IMG/VR virus record: IMGVR_UViG_3300025929_000026
Span: 1 to 42,453 of that record
Length of the DNA: 42,453 nucleotides
Origin: a virus
Reading direction: 5' to 3' (one strand)
Under the pieces are notes generated by a model. That model ran no database searches, was not told the origin of the DNA, and saw only the letters and a list, made by a program, of their open reading frames with translations. Below, one piece after another: positions 9,344 through 17,386 of this stretch. How positions within the stretch are numbered: the stretch's first letter is position 1; every line of letters begins with the position of its first letter. Made by a program: the position numbers and the translations under genes.

Positions 9344-9726
9344 CCGTAGACCTTCGCCAAGCGACTGAGGAAGACTTCGCACGCTTCAAGTGGTGCCTAA
9401 GCCAAGACGATGCGCACAGAGAGCAGGATGCCGAAGATTGGCGCAGCGCCCCCGGAGAATTTATGACGTTCTACGACCAGCGAGGGAATCGCGTGTGGGT
9501 GCGCATCGAGCGCGTCATGCGCATCAGTATCCAGCACGATCCTAATGTGTCTAAGCAGGCGACAAGCAAGATTCTCTATCGAGGCTCGCGCTGGTTGATG
9601 GGTGAAGCTCGAAAGAAAGGTTTCACAGAATTGATCTTTGAATCACGCGCTCCGCGCCTGGTTCAATTCTTCAAGACTTTGCTAGGTTTTCAACGGTTGA
9701 GGGCTAACTACAGTGTGCGGAGCTAG
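9340..9726 (+). CDS. GNAT-fold-like small virion protein (T7 gp13-like slot)
   Basis: This 128-residue protein has the shape of an N-acetyltransferase fold. It has beta strands (EFMTFYDQRGNRVWVRIERVM), a helix with the acetyl-CoA-loop-like area (SKILYRGSRWLMGEARKKG), then FTELIFES and the final strand with LLGFQRL. The usual Q/RxxGxG/A acetyl-CoA motif is not clear, so it may be catalytically dead. Its location between a fibre and a gp14-like protein parallels T7 gp13, an internal virion protein often annotated as GNAT-like. It overlaps its neighbours by 4 and 14 bases. Confidence 0.6.
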   Translation: MTVDLRQATEEDFARFKWCLSQDDAHREQDAEDWRSAPGEFMTFYDQRGNRVWVRIERVMRISIQHDPNVSKQATSKILYRGSRWLMGEARKKGFTELIFESRAPRLVQFFKTLLGFQRLRANYSVRS

Positions 9727-10399
9727 TACTTCTCAAAAAGCCTTGGGCGCAGGCTCGGCCAATTTCTACAATACGCTCAAAAATTCCTATGCCCAGAACT
9801 TTGGCTCGCAATCGGCCATTCTGAGCAATTTAACTAATGCATTGCAGCCAATCCTGCAGGGCGGGCCGAATCAGCAGGGATTCTCTGCCGCTGAAAATGC
9901 GGCCATGAACAGCCAGGCCATCAACAATGCGGCGACGGCGAATCGAAATGCGCAAGTCATCGCAGGCAGCAACGTTGGCGGGAATACTGGCGTCACGACG
10001 GGCGGCCAAAAACAGCTACAAGCGCAGATTGCAACAGGAGTCGGGAATAATCTTTCCAATAATCTGAATCAAATCACGCAGGCAAATTATGCTACGGGAC
10101 GGCAAAACTTTTTCGGAGCAGAGAGCGCTCTCAGTGGCGTCGCAAGTCAATACAATCCCACTGCGTATGCAGGGCGGGCGTTGAATGCAGGTAACGAAGC
10201 CTTTGGACAGGCTTCTCAACTTCAGCAAATGAAGAATCAGGAACAAGCGGATATTGGTGGAATGGTTGCAGGATTCGCCCTTGCCCCATTCACTGGCGGA
10301 ATGAGTTTGAGTAGTGCGGCAAAAGGTTTGGGCGGGGTTGGTGGCGGTGTCGATGATATGGCATCTAGCGCAGGTTCCGCAGCGGACTTTCTGGGATAA
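9713..10399 (+). CDS. Internal virion / ejection protein (T7 gp14-like)
   Basis: This 228-residue protein starts at GTG and begins MCGAS, the Met-Cys start common in gp14-type internal proteins. It is rich in Gln, Asn, Ala and Gly with helical stretches (NAAMNSQAINNAATANRN). It has one hydrophobic segment near the C-terminus (MVAGFALAPFTGGMSLSSA) that could insert into the outer membrane during DNA ejection. It sits in the ejection-gene cluster, which supports the role. The assignment is by style and context, not by a search. Confidence 0.65.
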   Translation: MCGASTSQKALGAGSANFYNTLKNSYAQNFGSQSAILSNLTNALQPILQGGPNQQGFSAAENAAMNSQAINNAATANRNAQVIAGSNVGGNTGVTTGGQKQLQAQIATGVGNNLSNNLNQITQANYATGRQNFFGAESALSGVASQYNPTAYAGRALNAGNEAFGQASQLQQMKNQEQADIGGMVAGFALAPFTGGMSLSSAAKGLGGVGGGVDDMASSAGSAADFLG

Positions 10400-10747
10400 A
10401 TGAAACGTCTAGAAGCCATCTGCGATTCGGTGGCGATGGTAAACCACTACTACGAGCCAGAGTCCGAGTCCTATGCGATTCGTAATCCCGGATTGCTGCT
10501 TGCTGACCCCAAAAATAAAGCAATGGGTATCCGGGTCTACGGTTGCCATCGTGGAGGTTACGCATCATTGCTCGACGTGGTGAAAAAACAATGCATCGTT
10601 GCGCCGGAAGAACACATTGGAATGCTACTCACTCGACTCAATATCGCCCCCGGCATTCAGCAGGAACACGCAATCGACTTTATGGCCCGCTGTGCGAACA
10701 GTGCGCTAACACTTCGTACCACTCTCGGTTGGTTTAACGAGCCATGA
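10400..10747 (+). CDS. Small protein in the ejection cluster, unknown
   Basis: This 115-residue protein begins directly after the previous stop and overlaps the next gene by ATGA. It has a beta-like start (PESESYAIRNPGLLLADPKN), a central YGCHRGGYASLLDVVKKQC helix and a C-terminal helix (HAIDFMARCANSALTLRTT). I recognise no family. No signal peptide, membrane segment or catalytic motif is visible. Tight coupling to structural genes suggests a virion or assembly part. Confidence 0.7.
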   Translation: MKRLEAICDSVAMVNHYYEPESESYAIRNPGLLLADPKNKAMGIRVYGCHRGGYASLLDVVKKQCIVAPEEHIGMLLTRLNIAPGIQQEHAIDFMARCANSALTLRTTLGWFNEP

Positions 10748-12633
10748 TGGAAGATACAGGCCGAACAAGCGGCGGATTTGAGGTTCCTGAAGGCAGCAGC
10801 TATGCCCTAAGCTTTCCGCATGTCGATACCGCGGAATCATCCAATCCCAGCACGCTCACACCTCCGGCGGAATCGGGACTTAGCGGCGCGTCGATGGCAA
10901 CTCCCGCTGGCAACCCGGACATGGGGAAGCCTCAGCCAATTCAGCCCGCACCGCACCCGGCGGAAACGGCAGCAAGAGGCGTATTTGCAGCGTTGAGCGG
11001 TTCCAGTGGGCATCCGATGGATTGGGCGCGCGCGACGATCGCAGGTGGATTGGCGGCGGCAGCGAATGTAGGTCAGGTTGCACCGGGACAAGGTTTTCTC
11101 GCGGGAGTGGGCAAGGGAGCACAGGCAATCCAGCAGCGACAGGATCAACAGCAAGCCATCGCGCGCCAGCAACAGCAGCAGCAATTCGAGAACGCTGAAA
11201 AGCAGAAAGCTGACACGCGCGCGCAGCAGGAACTCGACAATTCAACGGCAACCACGAAAGCCCAAGTTGCGCTCCATAACGCTCAGACTCTCGCGGCCAT
11301 ACATGCTGATCAGAATGCTCAGGCGATGGAACCGTACATGGAGGCGGAGGCCAAAGCAAAGTTCACTGCAGTCCAGCAAGCGCAGGCCGAAGCGCGTCAG
11401 AATCTAAAAAAGGTGCTCATCGAATCCGGCATGAAGCCAGAGGATGCCGATAAAAGCATCAATAGTTATTCGGAGGCTCCTTCTGGTGGGGCTGAAGCAA
11501 TAGGTAGTGGCAATGGCATGATTGTGCACAACGGAGAATCGGCAAGTGCAGGCGAGGATAGTCAGGGCGTGCATTTGGCGAGCAATGGAGCTTCGCTATT
11601 TGACCAAAAAATACCCAACGATACGAAGGTGCTCACGGGCTATCAATACGACCCGAAAAAGGGCTTCGTTCCGCAATATGAGACGGCATCTGCGGGAACG
11701 AGTGTGGGTACTATCATCGCCATTCATGATGCGGCGGAAGACTATCTTCAGAAGCAACAGAAACAATTAACCGACCAAGCATCCCTAAAGAAATCCCAAG
11801 CTGAAACGAATCTCGCTGAAACCGGAGCGGTTAAGAATCTTGCTGAGGCGGACAAGGCAAAGGCGGAAGCGGCCAATCAGGGTCAAAATCCGATTTATGC
11901 CTACAACACGCAGACGAAGCAGACTGAATTAATTACCCCGCAGGATATGCAGGCTAAGCCGGGGGTCTACACGAATCCTGTGAAGGTGAAGCAGGGTGAC
12001 ATCGAAAAGGATAAGGAAGCATCGTTGCAGCTTAACGATGCTCAGATGAACCTTACGCGCGCAAAATTGGCCTACGATAAGTACGATCATCTGGGACCAG
12101 TCGATCAGCGTGCGGTTGCCGCGATTCTTGGTGACGATAAATTTAAAGGCCAAGTCGGTCTATTTGGCACTCACGCCGAAATTCCTGTCGATTGGTTAAA
12201 CAAGCTACTCAACTCAGAGAACTACCAGCAACTGAGTCCACAAGCTCAGGCTGCTGTGACGGGATATCTCGGATTGAAATCTGCCGCGATCGCCTATCAA
12301 AAGGCCGTCACGAAAAGCGGGCGGTCCAGCGATAAATCCCTCGCAATCGAAGAGGCGATGCTTCCTGATCCAACATTACCGCGAAATGCCCGGGCTTCGA
12401 TGATGGATCGGTTTCAAGAAAACGTGAATCAGGTATCCAAGGGATTGCCGTTGATTCCCGGCGTCGAACGTCCGATGGATGTTCGCGGTAATTTGGAAAA
12501 AGAGGACGCGGCAAAGCAGGGCGCGACTCACGTCTACAATCCGGCGTCAGGGCAGGCTGAGCCCGTCAAAAATATCTTCGGCAAGGTCATTGGGCATAGA
12601 GGCCCCAATGGCGAAGTCGTGAGGGATCAATGA
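10744..12633 (+). CDS. Large helical ejection protein candidate
   Basis: This 629-residue protein has a Pro/Ser-rich N-terminus, an Ala/Gly segment (ATIAGGLAAAANVGQVAPGQ) and a long Gln/Ala/Lys coiled coil at residues about 125-230 (QQRQDQQQAIARQQQQQQF). A second coiled coil lies at about 335-385, and a more globular C-terminal third follows. Such large alpha-helical proteins after a gp14-like gene are typical of podoviral core/ejection proteins (T7 gp15/gp16, P22 gp16/gp20 positions). No transglycosylase motif is visible. It is linked by ATGA overlaps on both sides. Confidence 0.6.
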   Translation: MMEDTGRTSGGFEVPEGSSYALSFPHVDTAESSNPSTLTPPAESGLSGASMATPAGNPDMGKPQPIQPAPHPAETAARGVFAALSGSSGHPMDWARATIAGGLAAAANVGQVAPGQGFLAGVGKGAQAIQQRQDQQQAIARQQQQQQFENAEKQKADTRAQQELDNSTATTKAQVALHNAQTLAAIHADQNAQAMEPYMEAEAKAKFTAVQQAQAEARQNLKKVLIESGMKPEDADKSINSYSEAPSGGAEAIGSGNGMIVHNGESASAGEDSQGVHLASNGASLFDQKIPNDTKVLTGYQYDPKKGFVPQYETASAGTSVGTIIAIHDAAEDYLQKQQKQLTDQASLKKSQAETNLAETGAVKNLAEADKAKAEAANQGQNPIYAYNTQTKQTELITPQDMQAKPGVYTNPVKVKQGDIEKDKEASLQLNDAQMNLTRAKLAYDKYDHLGPVDQRAVAAILGDDKFKGQVGLFGTHAEIPVDWLNKLLNSENYQQLSPQAQAAVTGYLGLKSAAIAYQKAVTKSGRSSDKSLAIEEAMLPDPTLPRNARASMMDRFQENVNQVSKGLPLIPGVERPMDVRGNLEKEDAAKQGATHVYNPASGQAEPVKNIFGKVIGHRGPNGEVVRDQ

Positions 12634-13028
12634 AGAGAATCGTACATATCCCGAACATGGGCCATGTGGCGTTTCCTGACCACATGAGCGATCAAGATGT
12701 TTCAGGGGCGGCGCAGAAGCTTCACCAGCAAGCCAATCCGAAGGGAATTGAGGACGTAATTCAGGCGTTGGTCAAGACGGAGCAAGGCCCATCTTCCAAA
12801 ACTCACGAAAAAATGGCGACGGTCGCCCAAACGCTAGAGCAAAATCCAGCGTTGCTTCAACTCGCTATTTCTGGTCTAGGCGTGTCCCAGCCCGCCATAC
12901 AAGGCGGACCAAGCCAGCCGGGAGCGCCAGAATCCCAGCAACCACAACCAGCAATGCAAGACTCACAACCCAATGCATCAAGTTCTCAGCCGAATACACA
13001 AGGATCACCGCAGCAATCAGCCCAATAA
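12630..13028 (+). CDS. Last gene of the ejection operon, Q/P/S-rich tail
   Basis: This 132-residue protein has a short N-terminal domain containing IPNMGHVAFPDHMSDQDVSG, a pattern seen in other phage internal proteins (V.FPD.M....I). A helix (THEKMATVAQTLEQ) follows, then a disordered Gln/Pro/Ser tail from about residue 85. The tail is exactly where a minus-strand membrane gene lies antisense (12865-13050), so its odd composition may be forced by that overlap. The C-terminal extent is therefore less sure than the start. Confidence 0.65.
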   Translation: MKRIVHIPNMGHVAFPDHMSDQDVSGAAQKLHQQANPKGIEDVIQALVKTEQGPSSKTHEKMATVAQTLEQNPALLQLAISGLGVSQPAIQGGPSQPGAPESQQPQPAMQDSQPNASSSQPNTQGSPQQSAQ

Positions 13029-13050
13029 AGATTTTAGATGTCTTGTCCAT
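12865..13050 (-). CDS. Small two-span membrane protein, antisense to the virion gene
   Basis: This 61-residue minus-strand protein starts at ATG 13050 behind a strong ribosome binding site (AAAGGAAGCGGTAA before ATG). Hydrophobic segments at residues about 7-23 (IFIGLIAAVILVYSA) and 28-50 (VVSLALLVVVAGILALPAGLV) predict two transmembrane helices, with a basic C-terminus (RLVWRAGTRLDQK). The preceding minus-strand gene ends immediately before its ATG (TAAATG). It could be a holin-like, exclusion or membrane-modifying protein. It overlaps 12630-13028 on the opposite strand by 164 bases. Confidence 0.6.
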   Translation of the reverse strand: MDKTSKIFIGLIAAVILVYSAENLMHWVVSLALLVVVAGILALPAGLVRLVWRAGTRLDQK

Positions 13051-13218
13051 TTACCGCTTCCTTTCAAATTTCAAATCGGTCATCCGGTCTAGGCGATGAA
13101 TATCGCCTTCAGCAACTGCCGTGTCCATTCGCAGGATTTGTAGCTGGGTATTCTGATACCAAAATTGCACTTCGATGATCGCCATTGCGACTAGGAGCAA
13201 GATAACCAGCTTTTTCAC
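13051..13218 (-). CDS. Small membrane-anchored protein, first gene of a minus-strand pair
   Basis: This 55-residue protein starts at GTG 13218 behind GAAGGAGAACGACT, a good ribosome binding site with about 7 bases spacing. The N-terminus VKKLVILLLVAMAIIEV is a basic-plus-hydrophobic signal anchor. A short polar helix follows (YQNTQLQILRMDTAVAEGD) and a basic end (LKFERKR). Its TAA touches the ATG of the next minus-strand gene. A spanin-like or regulator-of-holin role is conceivable, but no family is recognised. Confidence 0.6.
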   Translation of the reverse strand: MKKLVILLLVAMAIIEVQFWYQNTQLQILRMDTAVAEGDIHRLDRMTDLKFERKR

Positions 13219-13293
13219 AGTCGTTCTCCTTCACCATCCATGTTCCAATTTCGCCCCGTAGCTGAAAATAGAACTTTGGTACTACGAAACGCA

Positions 13294-13307
13294 GGAGTCA
13301 ATACTCC
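13294..13307 (+). promoter_or_regulatory. Hairpin hiding the Shine-Dalgarno of the 13308 gene
   Basis: GGAGT (13294-13298) pairs with ACTCC (13303-13307) across a CAAT loop. The GTG start follows without a gap. The 5' arm is the only good Shine-Dalgarno sequence, so folding would block initiation. On the minus strand the same bases contain TTGACT, a possible -35 for the minus-strand pair, but I found no -10 at normal spacing. Confidence 0.45.
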
Positions 13308-14048
13308 GTGCCAAACGGCATAGCTGCCAATCAAACCTCGCAATCGCCGCTCCATCTGCGGATCACGGACGGCAATCTGACCGCGACTCTTGGTACGTTT
13401 ACTTTTGAGGCACAAACCGTCCCCCTTACGCCGAATGCCACGAACTACGTTTTCCTCGATTTGAGCCAGGAACCACCGGTTCTCACCGTGAATACGACGG
13501 GCTTTCCAGCTTCAGCCGTATGGACGATCGCTACGGCGGTGACGAACAACAGCAAGATCACGCAGCTGACCGACTCGCGCCCTCAGTTCAACAAGACATT
13601 CAGCGGCGGTGGCAGTTCCGTAGGGATTTCCGGCGATGCGCAATTCAGCAAAGGCGATGGCTCATTTGGGAATGCGGACTCGGTAGCCTCCGGCTGCACC
13701 GTCAATCTGGATACGAATATCGGGGGCGGATTGGCGATCACCATTGTGAATGGTGGCGTAACGATTACGCAGGATCAGGATTTTGGAGTAATAGCAGGGG
13801 CGGCAAGCTTTGAATGCACGGGCGGGAATCTAGGATTCACCGCTGATGCAGGGGATATCAATTTTCAAGCTACAGCAGGAAATATGAGATTCGGAGCTGC
13901 AAACCAAATTCAATTGAATGCCCCCCACGCCAACATCCCAAGCCTTCAGATATTCGCGAACAATGCGGCGGCCATAGCGGGCGGCTTGAGTCAGTGGGAT
14001 TTGTACCGCACGGGCGCGGACCCTGACGTTGTTTGCATCGTTCACTAA
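13308..14048 (+). CDS. Tail fibre / baseplate-decorating protein
   Basis: This 246-residue protein starts at GTG. The N-terminal third (SPLHLRITDGNLTATLGTF and NYVFLDLSQEPPVL...VWTIATAVTN) resembles the attachment domains of phage fibres. After a Gly/Ser linker (FSGGGSSVGISGDAQFSKGD), short beta repeats rich in Gly, Asn and Thr follow, each containing a hydrophobic pair (CTGGNLGFTADAGDINFQA). The end has NIPSLQIFANNAAAIAGGL. It opens the receptor-binding gene block. No enzyme motif is visible. Confidence 0.65.
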   Translation: MPNGIAANQTSQSPLHLRITDGNLTATLGTFTFEAQTVPLTPNATNYVFLDLSQEPPVLTVNTTGFPASAVWTIATAVTNNSKITQLTDSRPQFNKTFSGGGSSVGISGDAQFSKGDGSFGNADSVASGCTVNLDTNIGGGLAITIVNGGVTITQDQDFGVIAGAASFECTGGNLGFTADAGDINFQATAGNMRFGAANQIQLNAPHANIPSLQIFANNAAAIAGGLSQWDLYRTGADPDVVCIVH

Positions 14049-14114
14049 ATTTTGCTCGCCTTTTTCGGCCAGCAGCAGCACCAAAACTCCTCCCTATCAC
14101 GAGTACCAAATGAC

Positions 14115-15317
14115 ATGAAGAAACTTCTCGGCTTTGCATTGCTGTTTTTCTTGAGCGCGATCCCGGCATTCGGACAATCCAAGGCTGGCAGCGTTACGGC
14201 AGCCAGCACGGATTGTTCGGTATCGGGCTCCTGCGTCTCGATGACTCTTTCGACTTCCGCCGGCGCAGCTACGATCACGGTCGGTGGCTCATTCTCCGGC
14301 ACGCTCAACTTCGAGCTGTCGGGCGACAACGGCGTGACCTGGACCGCAGCGCCTACGGCATCGACTACCAGCGCGGGCGTAACCAACTTCAACGTTGCGG
14401 GCTACAGCAATATCCGCGTGCGAGGCAATCCGTTTGCGAGCGGCACCGCAACCATAACCATCTTCGCGGGAGCAGGTTCAAAACTCGGTGCTGGAGCTGC
14501 CACGGGAACGGTGACCAGCGTTATCGGCTCTGCGCCTATTGCATCGGATGGGAATACAGTAACACCGACCATTTCCTGCCCAACCTGCAATACCAGCGCA
14601 GCGGCCATCACCAACAACGTACTGGCGAAAGGCTCTGGGGGCGCTCAGGGCCTCGCCAACTCCAGCATAACCGACGATGGGACTACGACTACTATCACCG
14701 AGCCAACCGTCAATTCTGCTGCGGCTGCTGCTTCTACTTCATCGTTCTTACTCTCTGGCGCTCCGGTCACGGGCGGCACGGCTACCACCAACTTTCCTCA
14801 GTTTTATATCAACAAGACAGGCAACACCGCGCCTACATCGTTCAGCACCGGCGGCGTTATGTCGGGCATCAATGCGCCCAGCGGATTCCTTGGGAATTTC
14901 GTAGAGTATCACCTAAACGGAGGTGCAACGGTATTCTCCGTGTCGCAAACCGGCGCAATCAGCACGCTTTCCACACTTTCAGCGGTAGGTGTCGCGCAGG
15001 CTTCCAAGTATCAATCATCGACGAACTGCTCCAGCTCAGCTTCACCTGCCGTGTGCGCATCCGCCTCTATGGGGACGGTGAACATCGCGGCAGCAGCAAC
15101 AACGATCACGGTCAACACGACGGCAGTAACAGCGAACAGCGAAATCATGGTAGTTGAGGACTCGTCACTCGGGACAAAACTTGGGGTGACTTGCAATACG
15201 ACAATAGCGCGTACCTACGCGGTTACTGCTCGCACTGCGGCCACGTCATTTGTAATCACGGCAAGCGCGGCCCCTGTAACCAACCCGGCGTGTCTGTCGT
15301 ATTGGGTGATGAATTGA
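14115..15317 (+). CDS. Fibre-like repeat protein with a Sec signal peptide
   Basis: The frame is open from a TTG at 14052, but the ATG at 14115 gives a textbook signal peptide: MKK, a hydrophobic core (LLGFALLFFLSA) and a cleavage site after AFG. About 400 residues remain, mostly short Ala/Ser/Thr/Gly beta segments (GTLNFELSGDNGVTWTAAPT, GYSNIRVRGNPFASGTATIT), the style of adhesion or decoration domains. A virion protein made in the cytoplasm should not need export, so this may be a secreted phage product or a domain borrowed from a host surface protein. The SGNH frame follows in another frame across the stop. Confidence 0.65.
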   Translation: MKKLLGFALLFFLSAIPAFGQSKAGSVTAASTDCSVSGSCVSMTLSTSAGAATITVGGSFSGTLNFELSGDNGVTWTAAPTASTTSAGVTNFNVAGYSNIRVRGNPFASGTATITIFAGAGSKLGAGAATGTVTSVIGSAPIASDGNTVTPTISCPTCNTSAAAITNNVLAKGSGGAQGLANSSITDDGTTTTITEPTVNSAAAAASTSSFLLSGAPVTGGTATTNFPQFYINKTGNTAPTSFSTGGVMSGINAPSGFLGNFVEYHLNGGATVFSVSQTGAISTLSTLSAVGVAQASKYQSSTNCSSSASPAVCASASMGTVNIAAAATTITVNTTAVTANSEIMVVEDSSLGTKLGVTCNTTIARTYAVTARTAATSFVITASAAPVTNPACLSYWVMN

Positions 15318-15873
15318 CCAGCCGGGCGTAGTCGTAGCGGATGGCGATTCGATCACGGCGGGAACGGGCGTCACGACGGCATGGCCGGGAATGGTCAGCA
15401 GCCCGACCAAATATAGCAATTACAACATCGCATTTGTCGGGGCGAATTGCAGCGCAGCACGAACGGCGTACCAGCCGTTGCTCGTGGCGGGACAGACCAA
15501 TGTCCTTTATATCTGGTGCGGGACCAATAATATCGCGGGAAGCCAATCCGCAGCGACAACGTATACGGCACTATCAGGATACATTTCCGCCGCGCGTACA
15601 TTCGCATCCGCCAATTCGTTGACGCTGAAGATCATCGTTCCAACGATGCTCTCGCGGGACAATCCCGCTGGCCTCGATACCGTAAGAGCGCAATACAACA
15701 CGCTCATTCGCGCGAATACGGCGGGAGCGGATTTCGTAGTGGATTTCGATCCAACGCAGCTTGGCTGCAACGGTTGTGCAACGACTTCAGGGCTTTTCAA
15801 TGCGGATTTGATTCACCCGAACAACGCAGGCGAAGCTATCATCAATCAGATGTTCCAAGCCGTTTTGCCGTAG
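15313..15873 (+). CDS. SGNH/GDSL hydrolase, start codon missing
   Basis: The frame encodes an SGNH esterase/deacetylase domain. GDSIT (block I, catalytic Ser) is near residue 11 from the first codon after the frame stop at 15310-15312. GTNN (block III, oxyanion Asn) is near 70-73 and DLIHPN (block V, Asp and His) near 165. Such domains on phage fibres remove acetyl groups from surface polysaccharide. No ATG, GTG or TTG exists in frame upstream of GDS. The first ATG at 15391 would delete the catalytic serine. Options are ATT at 15313, a ribosomal frameshift from the preceding gene, or an inactivating indel. Confidence 0.7.
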   Translation: MDQPGVVVADGDSITAGTGVTTAWPGMVSSPTKYSNYNIAFVGANCSAARTAYQPLLVAGQTNVLYIWCGTNNIAGSQSAATTYTALSGYISAARTFASANSLTLKIIVPTMLSRDNPAGLDTVRAQYNTLIRANTAGADFVVDFDPTQLGCNGCATTSGLFNADLIHPNNAGEAIINQMFQAVLP

Positions 15874-15895
15874 TCTCCGAGAAAAAGAGGCTTTC

Positions 15896-17386
15896 ATGTC
15901 CGATACGACGATCCAAATTCCGCTCCCTATCAAAGACAACACAACGGGCGGCTGCAACTTCTCGCTTGTCGATGGCGTGCTCTTTGTGACGGATGATGAT
16001 CCTCCGCCTTCGACAATCACCGGTGTCACGATCACAGGGCCGACTACGGTACAAGAAGGCGCTACGGTCCAATTCTCCGATGTAGTGACAGGTACAGGCC
16101 CATTCAATCCCGCTGTGACGTGGAGCTGCGATGACGGGACCATCTCGCCTAGCGGCCTGTTCACCGCGCCGCTCAAGGTGGAAACAGTCAACATCAAGGC
16201 TGTGAGCGTTCAGGACCCGACAGTCTTTGCCGTCTATCCTATCTCGATTGCGCTTCCCGGCAACACGGTCAAACTCGGTCCATCAGGCGGTGACGATACC
16301 GCCGCGGTGCAAGCGGCGCTTAACTCCACGGCCAGCAAGGGCCAAGTGCTGGAACTTACGCTCGGCACCTTCCATGTCAATCCGCTCACCGTTCCCGCTG
16401 GCACGAATCTGTTGGTCGATCCCGGAGTGCTTGTCACCGACCAGTCGGCCTACTCCAGCCATGCGGTGATGTTCAACATCGTTGGCTCGAACGTGAAGAT
16501 TACGGCGACGGGCGCATTCTTTCAGATGCCTCTGAGCCTAGCTGCAAGCAAGGCGGACAAGCAGGAATACCGTCACTGCTTCGCTATGCAGTCTGCGCAA
16601 ATCTCGAACGTTACGCTCATCGGCGTTACGGTAAAGTCGGCGGGCGGGGATTGTCTCTATGTCCGGCAAGTCAGCAATCTCATTGTCTCGAACTTCTCAG
16701 GGACAAGCGCCTATCGCAACGGAACCTCGGTCACGGGGCAGGTCAACAATGCGACCTTCACGAACATCAACAATTTCGCGAATGGTGGAGGTGACTTCGA
16801 CTTTGAGCCGAACACGCCAGCAGACTTCCTCACCAACATCGCCATCAACAATCTGACGACGGGCGGCGGAACGAATGGCGGGCTAAACTTCGGCCTACAG
16901 CACCTCGACAGCACATCGAAGCCCGTGAATATCGTGGTGAACGGGTATACTTCGACAGGAAATGGCGGAACGAGCGGGCCGGGATACCCAATTTTCTTCG
17001 ACTCCAATCAGGATGGCAAGACACCAGCGGGAGGCACCGTTGTCGTCAACAACATCAACATCTCGAACTCGCCCAGCGCGGCCATCTACGGAAAGAACCA
17101 AGGCGGAAACGGGCTCTGCCAGTTCACTTTCAACAGCATCACGGTCAACAATCCCAACACTGGAGGCGCAGACCGCTACGGGGTTAGCGCTGTGGTCGGC
17201 GTGGAACTTTACGGCGGACAACCCGGTCCTGCTGGCAACGTCACCTTCAACCCGACCGCTATCAAGGCAGGAGCTAAAAGCACGGCTTATTTCCAGATAG
17301 CAGGCGGGGCGGTAAACACGCAATTCAACGGTTCGTCCTCGACTTGTACAGGTGGCGGAGCAAACTGGCGCGTGACCTATCCGTGA
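15896..17386 (+). CDS. Tailspike with Ig-like domain and pectate-lyase-type beta-helix
   Basis: This 496-residue protein begins with a short N-terminal piece, then an Ig-like/BIG2-type domain at residues about 40-120 (ITGVTITGPTTVQEGATVQF, VTWSCDDGTISPSGLFTAP). A right-handed beta-helix starts at GGDDTAAVQAALNST, with LTVPAGTNLLVDPGVLV, and runs in regular coils (NVTLIGVTVKSAGGD, LIVSNFSG, FTNINNFANGGGDFDF). This is the architecture of polysaccharide-degrading tailspikes. Aspartates in GGGDFDFEP could be catalytic. It lies right after the SGNH hydrolase, so deacetylase and depolymerase may act on the same capsule. Confidence 0.75.
   Translation: MSDTTIQIPLPIKDNTTGGCNFSLVDGVLFVTDDDPPPSTITGVTITGPTTVQEGATVQFSDVVTGTGPFNPAVTWSCDDGTISPSGLFTAPLKVETVNIKAVSVQDPTVFAVYPISIALPGNTVKLGPSGGDDTAAVQAALNSTASKGQVLELTLGTFHVNPLTVPAGTNLLVDPGVLVTDQSAYSSHAVMFNIVGSNVKITATGAFFQMPLSLAASKADKQEYRHCFAMQSAQISNVTLIGVTVKSAGGDCLYVRQVSNLIVSNFSGTSAYRNGTSVTGQVNNATFTNINNFANGGGDFDFEPNTPADFLTNIAINNLTTGGGTNGGLNFGLQHLDSTSKPVNIVVNGYTSTGNGGTSGPGYPIFFDSNQDGKTPAGGTVVVNNINISNSPSAAIYGKNQGGNGLCQFTFNSITVNNPNTGGADRYGVSAVVGVELYGGQPGPAGNVTFNPTAIKAGAKSTAYFQIAGGAVNTQFNGSSSTCTGGGANWRVTYP

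Noticed and set aside
13215-13415. 66-codon minus-strand frame ending with a GTGA overlap onto the 55-residue gene
   Set aside because: The overlap geometry is good, but the sequence reads like a shadow of the fibre gene and no ribosome binding site is clear. It is kept only as a possibility.
14052-14114. TTG start for the signal-peptide protein
   Set aside because: It would add 21 residues before a complete signal peptide and has no ribosome binding site. ATG 14115 is preferred.
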